Shown here: one piece after another, positions 1 to 10,869 of the stretch
Position numbering within the stretch: the stretch's first letter is position 1
How the letters are laid out: each line of letters starts with the position of its first letter
Assembly: GCF_014646115.1 (NCBI RefSeq)
Contig: NZ_BMMV01000001.1
Location: forward strand, 1 to 64,000
Reading direction: 5' to 3'
DNA: 64,000 nucleotides
Source of the DNA: Streptomyces camponoticapitis
GTDB lineage: Bacteria > Actinomycetota > Actinomycetes > Streptomycetales > Streptomycetaceae
The notes under the pieces: model-generated
Told to the model about the DNA's origin: nothing
Seen by the model: only the letters and a program-made list of their open reading frames with translations
The model's database searches: none
Made by a program: the position numbers and the translations under genes

Positions 1-210
1 CTTCCCTTCGGTCCTGCTGTCTTGCGTTTCCGACTCTATCAGAACCTTTCGGCGCCTGATTCCCAGTCGGCGGGCTGCTTAATGAGTTATCCGCTTTCGC
101 GTTTCCCTTTCGGCGAATCCGACTTTATCAGAGATTCTGAGTCGGATATTCCCACCCGGTCCGGTGCGCCGCTCCAGGCACGTGAGTACCTCGGCTTCCC
201 GTCCAGGTGG
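1..210 (-). other. rRNA operon leader/spacer (16S gene expected beyond the left edge)
   Basis: Read on the minus strand, this stretch holds two copies of the element TCTGATA(A/G)AGTCGGA (minus strand of about 30-46 and 118-134), plus purine-rich pieces such as CCGAAAGGGAAACGCG. I recall these as typical of the leader in front of 16S rRNA in Streptomyces rrn operons, where the repeats pair into processing stems. Each copy pairs locally: the outer arms ATCCGACT and AGTCGGAT enclose CAGA/TCTG at about 117-148, and a second hairpin with CCGACT/AGTCGG lies at about 30-72. No 16S sequence itself lies inside the window, so the assignment rests on recalled similarity. A short plus-strand open frame here shows no coding signs. 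Confidence 0.62.
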
Positions 211-217
211 AGCCGTA

Positions 218-246
218 AACCTACTGGAGCGGGGCTCCCGAAGCAA
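218..246 (-). promoter_or_regulatory. Putative rrn promoter overlapping the rnj terminator
   Basis: On the minus strand a -35-like TTGCTT (241-246) is separated by 17 bases from a -10-like TAGGTT (218-223). This fits the spacing and -10 form of housekeeping Streptomyces promoters. It points into the rRNA-type leader at 1-210. The -35 sits inside the terminator hairpin of rnj, so transcription from this promoter and termination of rnj share DNA. Confidence 0.45.
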
Positions 247-263
247 ATCGGGGGCCCCGCTCC
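226..263 (-). terminator. Terminator hairpin of rnj
   Basis: A 10-bp perfect stem, GGAGCGGGGC (226-235) with GCCCCGCTCC (254-263), lies 20 bases after the rnj stop codon. There is no long T run, as is usual in this genus. Confidence 0.65.
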
Positions 264-284
264 GGTGTTGAGGTCGGTCCGAGG

Positions 285-1970
285 TCAGACCTCGACGACC
301 ACAGGCAGGATCATCGGGCGCCGGCGGTAGGTGTCGGAGACCCACTTGCCCACCGATCGCCGCACCAACTGCTGGAGTTGGTGGGGTTCGGCCACGCCGT
401 CCGATGCCGCCTTCCCGATGATCTCCTCGATCTTCGGGATGACGGCGGAGAACGCGGAGTCCTCGATGCCGGAGCCCCGCGCCTGGATGTGCGGACCGCC
501 CACGACCTTCCCGGTCGTCGAATCCACCACCAGGAACACGGAGATGATGCCCTCGTCGCCGAGGATGCGGCGGTCCTTCAGGGACGTCTCGGTCACGTCG
601 CCGACGGAGAGCCCGTCGACGTACACGTAACCCGCCTGGACCTTGCCGACGATTCTCGCCTTGCCGTCGACCAGGTCGACGACCACTCCGTCCTCGGCGA
701 TGACGATGTGGTCCTTGGGGACCCCCGTCAGTGCGCCGAGTTCGGCGTTGGCGCGCAGGTGGCGCCATTCGCCGTGGACCGGCATCAGGTTCTTCGGCTT
801 GCAGATGTTGTAGAAGTACAGGAGCTCGCCAGCGGACGCGTGGCCCGAGACATGGACCTTGGCGTTGCCCTTGTGGATGACGTTCGCGCCCCAGCGGGTC
901 AGGCCGTTGATCACGCGGTAGACCGCGTTCTCGTTGCCGGGGATGAGGGACGACGCCAGGATCACGGTGTCGCCGGGGACGATCCGGATCTGGTGGTCGC
1001 GGTTGGCCATGCGCGAGAGCGCGGCCATCGGTTCGCCCTGGGATCCGGTGCAGACGAGGACGACCTCGCTGTCCGGGAGGTCGTCGAGCGTCTTGACGTC
1101 GACGACGAGACCGGCCGGGACCTTGAGGTAACCCAGGTCTCGGGCGATGCCCATGTTCCTGACCATCGAGCGGCCGACGAAGGCGACGCGTCGGCCGTAC
1201 TCGTGGGCGGCGTCGAGGATCTGCTGGATGCGGTGGACGTGGCTGGCGAAGCTCGCCACGATGATCCGCTTCTGTGCACTGCCGAAGACCTGCCGCAGGA
1301 CGTTCGAGATGTCCCGCTCGGGCGGGACGAAGCCCGGCACCTCGGCGTTGGTCGAGTCGGAGAGCAGCAGGTCGATTCCCTCTTCGCCGAGTCTGGCGAA
1401 GGTCGGCAGGTCGGTCAGCCGACGGTCGAGGGGGAGCTGGTCCATCTTGAAGTCGCCGGTGTGGACCACCATTCCCGCGGGGGTGCGGATGGCGACGGCC
1501 AGCGCGTCCGGGATGGAGTGGTTCACCGCGACGAATTCGCAGTCGAACGGGCCGATGCGCTCACGATGGCCCTCGGTCACTTCGAGGGTGTACGGGCGGA
1601 TGCGGTGTTCCTGGAGCTTGGCCTCGATCAGCGCGAGGGTCAGCTTGGAGCCGATCAGCGGAATGTCCGACTTCAGCCGGAGCAGGAAGGGGACTCCACC
1701 GATGTGGTCCTCGTGGCCGTGCGTGAGGACGATTCCCTCGATGTCGTCGAGGCGGTCCCTGATGGTGGTGAAGTCCGGCAGGATGAGGTCGATGCCGGGC
1801 TGTTCCTCTTCGGGGAAGAGGACGCCGCAGTCGACGATGAGCAGACGGCCGTTGTACTCGAAGACCGTCATGTTGCGGCCGATTTCGCCGAGGCCGCCGA
1901 GCGGGGTGACGCGCAGGCCGCCCTTGGGCAGCTTCGGCGGGGCGCCGAGTTCGGGATGCGGATGACTCAA
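285..1970 (-). CDS. rnj: Ribonuclease J
   Basis: Metallo-beta-lactamase/beta-CASP exo- and endoribonuclease that matures and degrades RNA in the cytoplasm. With a TTG start at 1970 the protein is 561 aa, the size I recall for Streptomyces RNase J. This start is preceded at good distance by GAGGAG, while the longer upstream frame adds 19 residues without a ribosome site. The zinc-binding signature HGHEDH is at residues 84-89, and further metal ligands and beta-CASP blocks follow (for example SDSTNAE and ASFASHVHR). The C-terminal third is the dimerisation and C-terminal domain. It lies downstream of dapA on the same strand, with a 206-base gap containing repeats, so it may have its own promoter. 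A strong hairpin ends the unit. Confidence 0.95.
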   Translation of the reverse strand: MSHPHPELGAPPKLPKGGLRVTPLGGLGEIGRNMTVFEYNGRLLIVDCGVLFPEEEQPGIDLILPDFTTIRDRLDDIEGIVLTHGHEDHIGGVPFLLRLKSDIPLIGSKLTLALIEAKLQEHRIRPYTLEVTEGHRERIGPFDCEFVAVNHSIPDALAVAIRTPAGMVVHTGDFKMDQLPLDRRLTDLPTFARLGEEGIDLLLSDSTNAEVPGFVPPERDISNVLRQVFGSAQKRIIVASFASHVHRIQQILDAAHEYGRRVAFVGRSMVRNMGIARDLGYLKVPAGLVVDVKTLDDLPDSEVVLVCTGSQGEPMAALSRMANRDHQIRIVPGDTVILASSLIPGNENAVYRVINGLTRWGANVIHKGNAKVHVSGHASAGELLYFYNICKPKNLMPVHGEWRHLRANAELGALTGVPKDHIVIAEDGVVVDLVDGKARIVGKVQAGYVYVDGLSVGDVTETSLKDRRILGDEGIISVFLVVDSTTGKVVGGPHIQARGSGIEDSAFSAVIPKIEEIIGKAASDGVAEPHQLQQLVRRSVGKWVSDTYRRRPMILPVVVEV

Positions 1971-1991
1971 AAGACTCTCCTCACCACACAC

Positions 1992-2016
1992 GCCACGTAC
2001 CGCTGAGGCACGTGGC
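1992..2016. repeat. 7-bp inverted repeat in the rnj 5' region
   Basis: GCCACGT (1992-1998) and ACGTGGC (2010-2016) could form a hairpin just upstream of the rnj ribosome binding site. It might affect initiation of rnj, but nothing in the sequence proves that. Confidence 0.4.
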
Positions 2017-2030
2017 GCGCATGACATTCG

Positions 2031-2051
2031 TGCACTTGCTGTTGCACTTGC
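2031..2051. repeat. Direct repeat TGCACTTGC, 12-base period
   Basis: TGCACTTGC occurs at 2031-2039 and again at 2043-2051, so the two copies are one helical turn apart. The site is upstream of rnj and looks like a binding site for a protein that recognises direct repeats. The protein is unknown. Confidence 0.5.
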
Positions 2052-2127
2052 TTGTTGTCCGAGTGGGCGGAATGCCCGGTACTTTCATGTGTTCGGTTAT
2101 TCAGTTGTGAAGTTCGAAATCTTCGAT

Positions 2128-2151
2128 ATTCATGAAACCTGGTTCATGAAT
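2128..2151. promoter_or_regulatory. AT-rich operator-like palindrome upstream of rnj
   Basis: ATTCATGAA (2128-2136) and TTCATGAAT (2143-2151) form a perfect 9-bp inverted repeat with a 6-base centre. It lies between the end of dapA and rnj, in a stretch much richer in A+T than its surroundings. That pattern fits an operator or promoter region for rnj. Confidence 0.45.
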
Positions 2152-2176
2152 CGTGTTCGTGGAGGCAGGGCCTCAG

Positions 2177-3076
2177 TCACAGCTCTACCCCGCCGGCCGC
2201 GAGATCGATCTTGAGCTGCGCCGTCTCGTGCTCCGTCAGTTCGACGAGCGGGAGGCGCAGCGGGCCGGCCGGCAGCTTCTGCAGGGTGAGCGCCGCCTTG
2301 CTGGTGATGACTCCCTGCGTACGGAACATGCCGGTGAAGACGGGGAGCAGCTTCTGGTGGATCTCCGTGGCCTTCTGGACGTCGCCGCTGACGTGGGCGT
2401 CGAGCATGGCGCGCAGTTCCGGGGTGACCACGTGGCCGACGACGGAGACGAAGCCGATGGCGCCGACCGCGAGAAGCGGGAGGTTCAGCATGTCGTCGCC
2501 CGAGTACCAGGGGAGGCCGGTCTGGGCGATGACCCAGCTGGCCCGGCCGAGGTCGCCCTTGGCGTCCTTGTTGGCGACGATGCGTGGGTGCCCGGCGAGA
2601 CGGATGAGTGTCTCGGTGTCGATCGGGACGCCGCTTCGGCCCGGGATGTCGTAGAGCATCACCGGCAGCTCTGTGGCGTCGGCGATGGCCGTGAAGTGCT
2701 GGAAGAGGCCTTCCTGCGGCGGCTTGTTGTAGTACGGGGTCACAGCGAGCAGGCCGTGTGCGCCGGTGCGTTCGGCGGTGCGGGCGAGTTCGATGCTGTG
2801 CCGGGTGTCGTTCGTCCCGATGCCGGCGACGACATGGGCCCGGTCTCCGACCGCCTCCAGGACGGCGCGTACCAGCTGGTCTTTCTCCGCGTCGCTGGTG
2901 GTCGGGGACTCGCCGGTGGTGCCGTTGATGATCAGGCCGTCGTTGCCTGCGTCCACCAGATGGGAAGCGAGTCGCTGGGCGCCCTCAAGATCGAGTGCGC
3001 CGTCCCCGGTGAAGGGCGTGACCATGGCGGTGAGGACCCGCCCGAAGGGGGTCTGCGGAGTGGAGATCGGAGCCAT
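2177..3076 (-). CDS. dapA: 4-hydroxy-tetrahydrodipicolinate synthase
   Basis: Condenses pyruvate and aspartate semialdehyde, the first committed step of the diaminopimelate/lysine pathway. At 299 aa it has the usual length. The chosen ATG at 3076 begins MAPISTPQTPFG; the frame extends upstream to 3127 but without typical sequence. Visible signatures are the NGTTGE substrate-binding loop (51-56), YDIPGR (142-147) with the catalytic Tyr142, and the Schiff-base Lys170 in VANKDAKGD. It is a TIM barrel of the NAL superfamily. dapB lies about 2.5 kb away on the same strand but in another transcription unit. Actinobacteria often carry more than one dapA-like gene, so the exact substrate is likely rather than certain. 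Confidence 0.93.
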   Translation of the reverse strand: MAPISTPQTPFGRVLTAMVTPFTGDGALDLEGAQRLASHLVDAGNDGLIINGTTGESPTTSDAEKDQLVRAVLEAVGDRAHVVAGIGTNDTRHSIELARTAERTGAHGLLAVTPYYNKPPQEGLFQHFTAIADATELPVMLYDIPGRSGVPIDTETLIRLAGHPRIVANKDAKGDLGRASWVIAQTGLPWYSGDDMLNLPLLAVGAIGFVSVVGHVVTPELRAMLDAHVSGDVQKATEIHQKLLPVFTGMFRTQGVITSKAALTLQKLPAGPLRLPLVELTEHETAQLKIDLAAGGVEL

Positions 3077-3381
3077 GGGTAACACGCTACTCGTTGCTCG
3101 GCTCGGCGTGTCCCCTCGGGGGCACACGGGCAGGTCGTGGGCCCGCCATGTGCGCGGGCTCCCGGGGTGGTGGGGGCAGGTGAGCTGCCCCTGGTTGAGG
3201 GGAAACGTTCCCCCTGCGCTTCAGTGTACGGAGCCCGGCACTGACTGCTCGGGGGTTCAGGCAGTGCCGGGTCCGTTTGATCAGCCTAGATGAACTTCTC
3301 GAAACGCCGCAATCCGGACACTTTCCACCATTGTCCGTACATCTGTGCGTCGGGACAGCCCCGCGGGCAGCCCCTGACGCC
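3077..3381. other. Intergenic region between dapA and thyX
   Basis: 305 bases without a gene. It holds the thyX terminator (3234-3271) and, nearer dapA, a small palindrome AGGGGAA-ACG-TTCCCCCT at about 3198-3215 that could be a hairpin or an operator near the dapA promoter. I see no convincing -35/-10 pair. Confidence 0.6.
3234..3271 (-). terminator. Terminator hairpin downstream of thyX
   Basis: Perfect 10-bp stem: CCCGGCACTG (3234-3243) pairs with CAGTGCCGGG (3262-3271). It lies about 110 bases past the thyX stop codon and before dapA. Confidence 0.65.
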
Positions 3382-4119
3382 CTACGGCGCCACCCTGCCG
3401 TTGTTGTTGAAGGCCGCGTGAGTGAGCGGCATGAGCCGCGCCCACTGCTCCTCCATCTTCTCGCCGACCATCTCGATCTCCCGCTGCGGGAAGCTCGGGA
3501 CCTTGGCCGCCTCGTGCTGGGTACGCAGCCCGACGAAGTGCATCAGCGAGCGGGCGTTGCACGTCGCGTACATCGACGAGTAGAGGCCCACGGGCAGGAC
3601 CGCGCGGGCCACCTCGCGGGCGACGCCGGCCGCCAGCATCTCCTGGTACGCCTCGTACGACCGACGGTAGGACTCCGTCATGGCGCGCTCCGTGAGGTCC
3701 TGCTGCTCCCGGGTGCCGTCGACGAAGACGTACTTCCCGGGGCGGCCCTCCTGGACCAGCTTGCGTGAGGCGTCGGGGACGTAGAAGACGGGCTGGAGCT
3801 CCCGGTAGCGCCCGGATTCCTCGTTGTAGGACCAGCCGACGCGGTGCCTCATGAATTCGCGGAACACGAAGATCGGGGCGCTGATGAGGAAGGTCATCGA
3901 GTTGTGCTCGAAAGGGCTGCCGTGGCGGTCGCGCATCAGGTAGTTGATGAGGCCCTTGGAACGCTCGGGGTCCTTGGACATCTCTGCCAGGGACTGCTCG
4001 CCTGCGGTGGAGACGCGAGCGGCCCACAGGACGTCGGAGTCGCCCGCGGTGTGCTTCACCAGGTCGACGGTCATGTCACTGCGGAAGCTGGGCTTGGTAT
4101 CGGCGGGAACGTCACTCAC
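3382..4119 (-). CDS. thyX: FAD-dependent thymidylate synthase
   Basis: Makes dTMP from dUMP using methylenetetrahydrofolate and reduced FAD, replacing ThyA. The protein is 245 aa, starting at a GTG preceded by GGAAGGA. The ThyX signature is present at residues 91-105 (RHRVGWSYNEESGRY), with the RHR triad and the downstream Ser and Arg-Tyr; spacing to the serine is one residue longer than the textbook RHRx7S. It stands alone with a terminator after it and a divergent membrane gene upstream. Its closeness to dapA and dapB is a neighbourhood I recall in other actinobacteria. Confidence 0.95.
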   Translation of the reverse strand: MSDVPADTKPSFRSDMTVDLVKHTAGDSDVLWAARVSTAGEQSLAEMSKDPERSKGLINYLMRDRHGSPFEHNSMTFLISAPIFVFREFMRHRVGWSYNEESGRYRELQPVFYVPDASRKLVQEGRPGKYVFVDGTREQQDLTERAMTESYRRSYEAYQEMLAAGVAREVARAVLPVGLYSSMYATCNARSLMHFVGLRTQHEAAKVPSFPQREIEMVGEKMEEQWARLMPLTHAAFNNNGRVAP

Positions 4120-4466
4120 CGGCGGGGTCCTTCCTGTCGCGGCTCGGGGGCGGCGCCCACTCTACGACCAGGCATTTCTCGCCAGAAGGCCGGACTGCTG
4201 CGGGGCCCGGCACCGTACGAGTGGTCCTCGGCGACGGGCTTGCGCGTCTCGTGCGGATGTTCGCCGATTTGGCGAGATCGGGCACCGAACGGTCATCGCG
4301 CGCGTCCGACCCGGTGGCGGTGCCGGGGTCCCGGACAGGCCCAGCGGTCCGAGGCGTCCCAAGGCCGCTGACCCGTCCGGCCCCCCTGAGTGGTCCTGCC
4401 GGGGTACTCCTCGATAACCTCAGCCAGCACCGCCCGTTCGAGCGTGCTTGTGAGTGAGGATCAGTC
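4120..4466. other. Divergent intergenic region, thyX / PH-domain gene
   Basis: 347 bases without a gene. A possible thyX promoter reads, on the minus strand, TTCTGG (4182-4187), 17 bases, TAGAGT (4159-4164), about 40 bases before the start codon; the -35 is weak. A short hairpin TCGCC-GATTT-GGCGA lies at about 4262-4276. The plus-strand gene has a clear Shine-Dalgarno (TGAGGATC) but no promoter that I can call. Confidence 0.45.
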
Positions 4467-5015
4467 GTGCCCCTGCCCTTCCTGACGGCCGATCGTGCGT
4501 TTGACGCGACCAGCGACGATGTCGCGCTGCCGTTCGACGATCACGACCGCTGGCGTCGCCCTTACCGCCCGGGACCGTGGCGGGTGGGCGCTTCCGCGCT
4601 GCTTCTGCTGCTCGCCTCTTTCGTGCTGCTCGCGACGATGATCATCGCGTTCGCCGGGGCGACGTCCGGCGCCGTCGTGTGCCTCGGTATCTCGCTGGTC
4701 ATGATCGCCGTCGCGCTGCGGATGCTGCGGGCGGGCGCGTGGGTGAGCCGGCACGGCGTACGGCGCGTGGGACTGCTCAGAACCCGGACCGTGCGGTGGA
4801 CGGAGGCCGTGGAGGTCCGTACGGTGCAGCAGCCGGTGCGCTGGCTGGGGCTGCCGCGGACGGTGCAGGGGCAGGCGCTTCTTCTCGTCCTGGCTGACGG
4901 CGAGAAGCGGCAGCTGCTCACCGACCACAACGCGGATTTCCTGTCGCGCTCGGAGGCATTCGACCGGGCGGCGGACTCCGTCGAGGCATGGGGCGACGAG
5001 TACCGCCACGCCTGA
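4467..5015 (+). CDS. Membrane protein with bacterial PH-like domain
   Basis: 182 aa from a GTG start 11 bases after GAGGA. A charged N-terminus is followed by two membrane helices (about residues 41-62 and 66-84). A soluble C-terminal part then begins SRHGVRRVGLLRTRTVRWTE, a layout typical of bacterial PH (bPH) domain proteins. Function is unknown. It converges on the small TPR-like membrane protein at 5113-5571 and is divergent from thyX. I recall similar proteins next to thyX in Streptomyces, which suggests a conserved position rather than a known role. Confidence 0.8.
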   Translation: MPLPFLTADRAFDATSDDVALPFDDHDRWRRPYRPGPWRVGASALLLLLASFVLLATMIIAFAGATSGAVVCLGISLVMIAVALRMLRAGAWVSRHGVRRVGLLRTRTVRWTEAVEVRTVQQPVRWLGLPRTVQGQALLLVLADGEKRQLLTDHNADFLSRSEAFDRAADSVEAWGDEYRHA

Positions 5016-5112
5016 ACCGCGGCGACGTAGTTCCGAGTTGGGCCGTTGCGCGATTCGCCGGGACCGACGTTGAGCGTTGGGCGTTGAACGGTCGGGCGAG
5101 GCCGACGGGGCG

Positions 5113-5571
5113 TCAGCGAACCGCCGGTGCCGGGTTCGCCTCGTGGAGCGCGATCGCGTGCTGCATCGCCTTACGGGCCCGGGGAGTGTCGCCGGCGTCG
5201 CGGTAGGCCACCGCCAGGCGGAACCAGCATCGCCAGTCCCCCGGTGTGTCCTCGGTCTCCGCGCGGCGGGCCGCGAAGACGGCGTCCGCCGACGCACGGT
5301 CGACACGGCCGCTCGCGGTGCGCACCAGCTCGTCGAGGGGCAGGCCGCCCTCGGCGTCCAGTTCGGCGGCGAGCCGGTTGGCCCGCCGGACGAACCGGGT
5401 GCTCTGCCAGAGGAACCAGGCGCCGATGCAGGGAAGCACCAGCACCGCTGCCCCGAATATCACCGTGAGCGGCGTGCCGATCCCGATGAGCGCGATGCCG
5501 CGGCCGCCCACCAGGACGAAGTAGCCGACGAGCATGGCGGCCACCACGAAGTACGTGATCTTGGCGCGCAC
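5113..5571 (-). CDS. Small membrane protein with TPR-like tail
   Basis: 152 aa from a GTG start only 5 bases after the dapB stop, so it is probably translated by coupling with dapB. Two membrane helices (about residues 8-25 and 31-52) are followed by a helical cytoplasmic tail. The tail ends in a TPR-like pair of helices (DWRCWFRLAVAYRDAGDTPRARKAMQ, written here only as a motif region at about 112-137). Last gene of the pnp-M16-dapB unit. No enzymatic motif is visible and the function is unknown. Confidence 0.85.
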   Translation of the reverse strand: MRAKITYFVVAAMLVGYFVLVGGRGIALIGIGTPLTVIFGAAVLVLPCIGAWFLWQSTRFVRRANRLAAELDAEGGLPLDELVRTASGRVDRASADAVFAARRAETEDTPGDWRCWFRLAVAYRDAGDTPRARKAMQHAIALHEANPAPAVR

Positions 5572-5576
5572 GGCTG

Positions 5577-7761
<2,185 letters not shown>

Positions 7762-7765
<4 letters not shown>

Positions 7766-9999
7766 TGGGAGGCTTCGTCCTTCTGGTCGTCCTGCTTGTC
7801 GTCGTTCTTCGCGTCTTCTTCGCCCTCGATCACGGGGATCAGGGAGAGCTTGCCGCGCTGGTCGATCTCGGCGATCTCGACCTGGACCTTCTGGCCGACG
7901 CCGAGGACGTCCTCGACGTTCTCCACGCGCTTGCCGCCGGCGAGCTTACGGATCTGCGAGATGTGCAGCAGACCGTCCTTGCCCGGGAGCAGCGACACGA
8001 ACGCGCCGAAGGTGGTGGTCTTGACGACCGTACCCAGGTAGCGCTCGCCGACCTCCGGCATGGTCGGGTTGGCGATGCCGTTGATCGTGGCGCGGGCGGC
8101 CTCGGCGGCCGGTCCGTCGGCGGCACCGATGTAGATGGTGCCGTCGTCCTCGATCGTGATGTCGGCGCCGGTGTCCTCCTGGATCTGGTTGATCATCTTG
8201 CCCTTGGGGCCGATGACCTCACCGATCTTGTCCACGGGGATCTTGACGGTGATGATCCGCGGGGCGTTCGGGGACATCTCGTCCGGGACGTCGATGGCCT
8301 CGTTCATCACATCGAGGATGTGGAGGCGGGCGTCGCGGGCCTGCTTCAGCGCGGCGGCCAGGACCGAGGCGGGGATGCCGTCGAGCTTGGTGTCGAGCTG
8401 GAGCGCGGTGACGAACGTCTTCGTGCCGGCGACCTTGAAGTCCATGTCGCCGAAGGCGTCCTCCGCACCGAGGATGTCGGTGAGGGCGACGTAGTGCGTC
8501 TTGCCGTCGATCTCCTGGGAGATCAGGCCCATGGCGATACCGGCGACGGGGGCCTTGAGGGGCACACCGGCGTTCAGCAGCGACATGGTGGAGGCGCAGA
8601 CCGAGCCCATGGACGTCGAGCCGTTGGAGCCCAGCGCCTCGGAGACCTGGCGGATCGCGTAGGGGAACTCCTCGCGCGTCGGCAGCACCGGCATGATGGC
8701 GCGCTCGGCGAGCGCGCCGTGGCCGATCTCGCGCCGCTTCGGCGAACCGACGCGGCCGGTCTCGCCGACGGAGTAGGGCGGGAAGTTGTAGTTGTGCATG
8801 TAGCGCTTGCGGGTCACCGGCGACAGGGTGTCCAACTGCTGCTCCATGCGGAGCATGTTGAGGGTGGTGACGCCCAGGATCTGGGTCTCGCCACGCTCGA
8901 ACAGCGCGGAACCGTGCACGCGCGGGATGGCCTCGACCTCGGCGGCGAGCGTACGGATGTCCGTGACGCCGCGGCCGTCGATGCGGACCTTGTCCTTGAT
9001 GACGCGCTCGCGGACCAGGGACTTCGTCAGCGCGCGGTACGCACCGGAGATCTCCTTCTCGCGGCCCTCGAACTGCGGGAGCAGCTTCTCGGCGGCGAGC
9101 TCCTTGACGCGGTCCAGCTCGGCCTCGCGGTCCTGCTTGCCGGCGATGGTGAGCGCCTGCGACAGCTCGCTCTTCACGGCGGCCGTGAGGGCCTCCAGGA
9201 CGTCGTCCTGGTAGTCGAGGAAGACCGGGAACTCGCCGGTGGGCTTGGCGGCCTTGGCGGCGAGGTCGGCCTGCGCCTTGCAGAGCGCCTTGATGAAGGG
9301 CTTCGCGGCTTCCAGACCGGCGGCGACGATCTCCTCGGTGGGAGCCTCCGCGCCGTCGGCGACGAGCTGGATGGTCTTCGTGGTGGCCTCGGCCTCGACC
9401 ATCATGATCGCGACGTCGCCGTCCTCCAGGACGCGGCCGGCGACCACCATGTCGAAGACGGCGTCCTCGAGCTCGGTGTGCGTCGGGAACGCGACCCACT
9501 GGCCCTTGATCAGGGCGACACGGGTGCCGCCGATCGGGCCGGAGAAGGGCAGGCCGGCCAGCTGCGTGGAGCAGGAGGCGGCGTTGATCGCGACCACGTC
9601 GTACAGGTGGTCGGGGTTGAGCGCCATGATCGTCTCGACGATCTGGATCTCGTTGCGCAGGCCCTTCTTGAAGGAGGGGCGCAGCGGGCGGTCGATGAGG
9701 CGGCAGGTGAGGATCGCGTCCTCGGAGGGCCGGCCCTCGCGGCGGAAGAAGGAGCCGGGGATCTTGCCGGCCGCGTACTGCCGCTCCTCGACGTCCACCG
9801 TGAGGGGGAAGAAGTCGAGGTTGTCCTTGGGCTTCTTGGAAGCGGTGGTGGCCGACAGCACCATGGTGTCGTCGTCCAGATACGCGACGGCGGAGCCGGC
9901 GGCCTGCTTGGCCAGGCGGCCCGTCTCGAAGCGGATGGTGCGGGTGCCGAACGTGCCGTTGTCGATAACGGCCTCGGCGTAGTGGGTCTCGTTCTCCAC
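7762..9999 (-). CDS. pnp: Polyribonucleotide nucleotidyltransferase (PNPase)
   Basis: 745 aa from a GTG preceded by GGAG. A 3'-5' phosphorolytic exoribonuclease and RNA polymerase. The Streptomyces enzyme was also described as guanosine pentaphosphate synthetase (GpsI). Two RNase PH domains flank an all-helical linker. Near the C-terminus are the KH domain ([15 protein letters not shown]) and the S1 domain ([18 protein letters not shown]), followed by an acidic tail. It is transcribed after rpsO, as in the classic rpsO-pnp operon, and overlaps the M16 gene by 4 bases. Confidence 0.97.
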
Positions 10000-10414
10000 C
10001 AGTGGTTCTCCATACTCGTCGTTGTCGTCTTTCGTCCCGCGCCCGTGTGGCGGGGGACAGTCGGAGAAGCGCTCCTTGGTGCGGGCCGGTCTTCGATCGA
10101 AGCTCCCGGGGCGGCGGCGTGGGCCGCGGGCGGCGTTCGCCGCGCCGTTCCGGGGGCCACTACCGAGGACCGGCGGCGGCGGAGGGGCGCTTCCCCTCGT
10201 CAGTGGGTGGTGCCTTCTGTCGTGCGGGGTGGTGCTGCGTACGCCTCGTAGGAGTCGTACGGGGGTGCGGTCCTGCTTGGTCCTACGGGTGTCCGCTGGT
10301 GCTTCTCAGCGGCGTCCGGGAGCTGTGCTCCTGCGAACAGGTTACTGAGCTTCGTGCACATACGGCGAAGGGAGCGGTTCCCGGTGTGTGGGAACCGCTC
10401 CCTTTCACGGCGTA
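10000..10414. other. rpsO-pnp intergenic region
   Basis: 415 bases on the minus-strand transcript between rpsO and pnp. It holds the hairpin at 10368-10404 and a very GC-rich structured stretch around 10090-10200. From work on S. coelicolor I recall both a pnp promoter and RNase III processing in this interval. I cannot pick the promoter with confidence here. No small gene is supported. Confidence 0.6.
10368..10404 (-). terminator. rpsO-pnp intergenic hairpin
   Basis: A 14-bp perfect stem, AAGGGAGCGGTTCC (10368-10381) with GGAACCGCTCCCTT (10391-10404), starts 10 bases after the rpsO stop. It can act as a partial terminator, and by analogy with other rpsO-pnp operons as an RNase III target. 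Confidence 0.75.
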
Positions 10415-10705
10415 CTACTTGGCGCCGCCGGCCGCACCGCGGCGGATGCCCAGGCGGTCGACCAGCGCACGGAAGCGCTGGATGTCCTTCTTCGCCAGGT
10501 ACTGCAGCAGGCGGCGGCGCTGGCCGACCAGGATGAGCAGACCGCGACGCGAGTGGTGGTCGTGCTTGTGCGTCTTCAGGTGCTCGGTCAGGTCCGAGAT
10601 ACGGCGCGAGAGCATCGCGACCTGGACCTCGGGGGAGCCGGTGTCGCCTTCCTTGGTGGCGAACTCCGACATGATCTGCTTCTTCGTAGCGGCGGCAAGC
10701 GGCAC
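10415..10705 (-). CDS. rpsO: 30S ribosomal protein S15
   Basis: 96 aa from a GTG start with GAGGAG upstream. Binds 16S rRNA in the platform of the small subunit. The family signature runs through [20 protein letters not shown] and the C-terminal [13 protein letters not shown]. The open frame extends 45 codons further upstream, but that part is not S15-like. It is the first gene of the rpsO-pnp unit. Confidence 0.97.
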   Translation of the reverse strand: MPLAAATKKQIMSEFATKEGDTGSPEVQVAMLSRRISDLTEHLKTHKHDHHSRRGLLILVGQRRRLLQYLAKKDIQRFRALVDRLGIRRGAAGGAK

Positions 10706-10869
10706 GCGTACTCCTCGTAGGTCTTCTTGCCATCGAGTGCCCCAGGTCGAATTCGCTGGGGATCTTCGGTTACTCGGGTGGCGGGGTGATCGGCCGGTGT
10801 TGTTCGGTCGCTGGGTCCGGACAGACCGGAACGCGTACACAATCGGCCGTCACACAGCGTACCAGCCGG

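Noticed and set aside
22..330. 102-codon plus-strand frame at the left edge
   Set aside because: It runs through the rRNA-type leader repeats and the rnj terminator into rnj; no coding signature.
7963..10251. 762-codon plus-strand open frame antisense to pnp
   Set aside because: pnp is unmistakable on the other strand; the long antisense frame is a product of high GC at third codon positions and has a low-complexity, non-protein-like composition.
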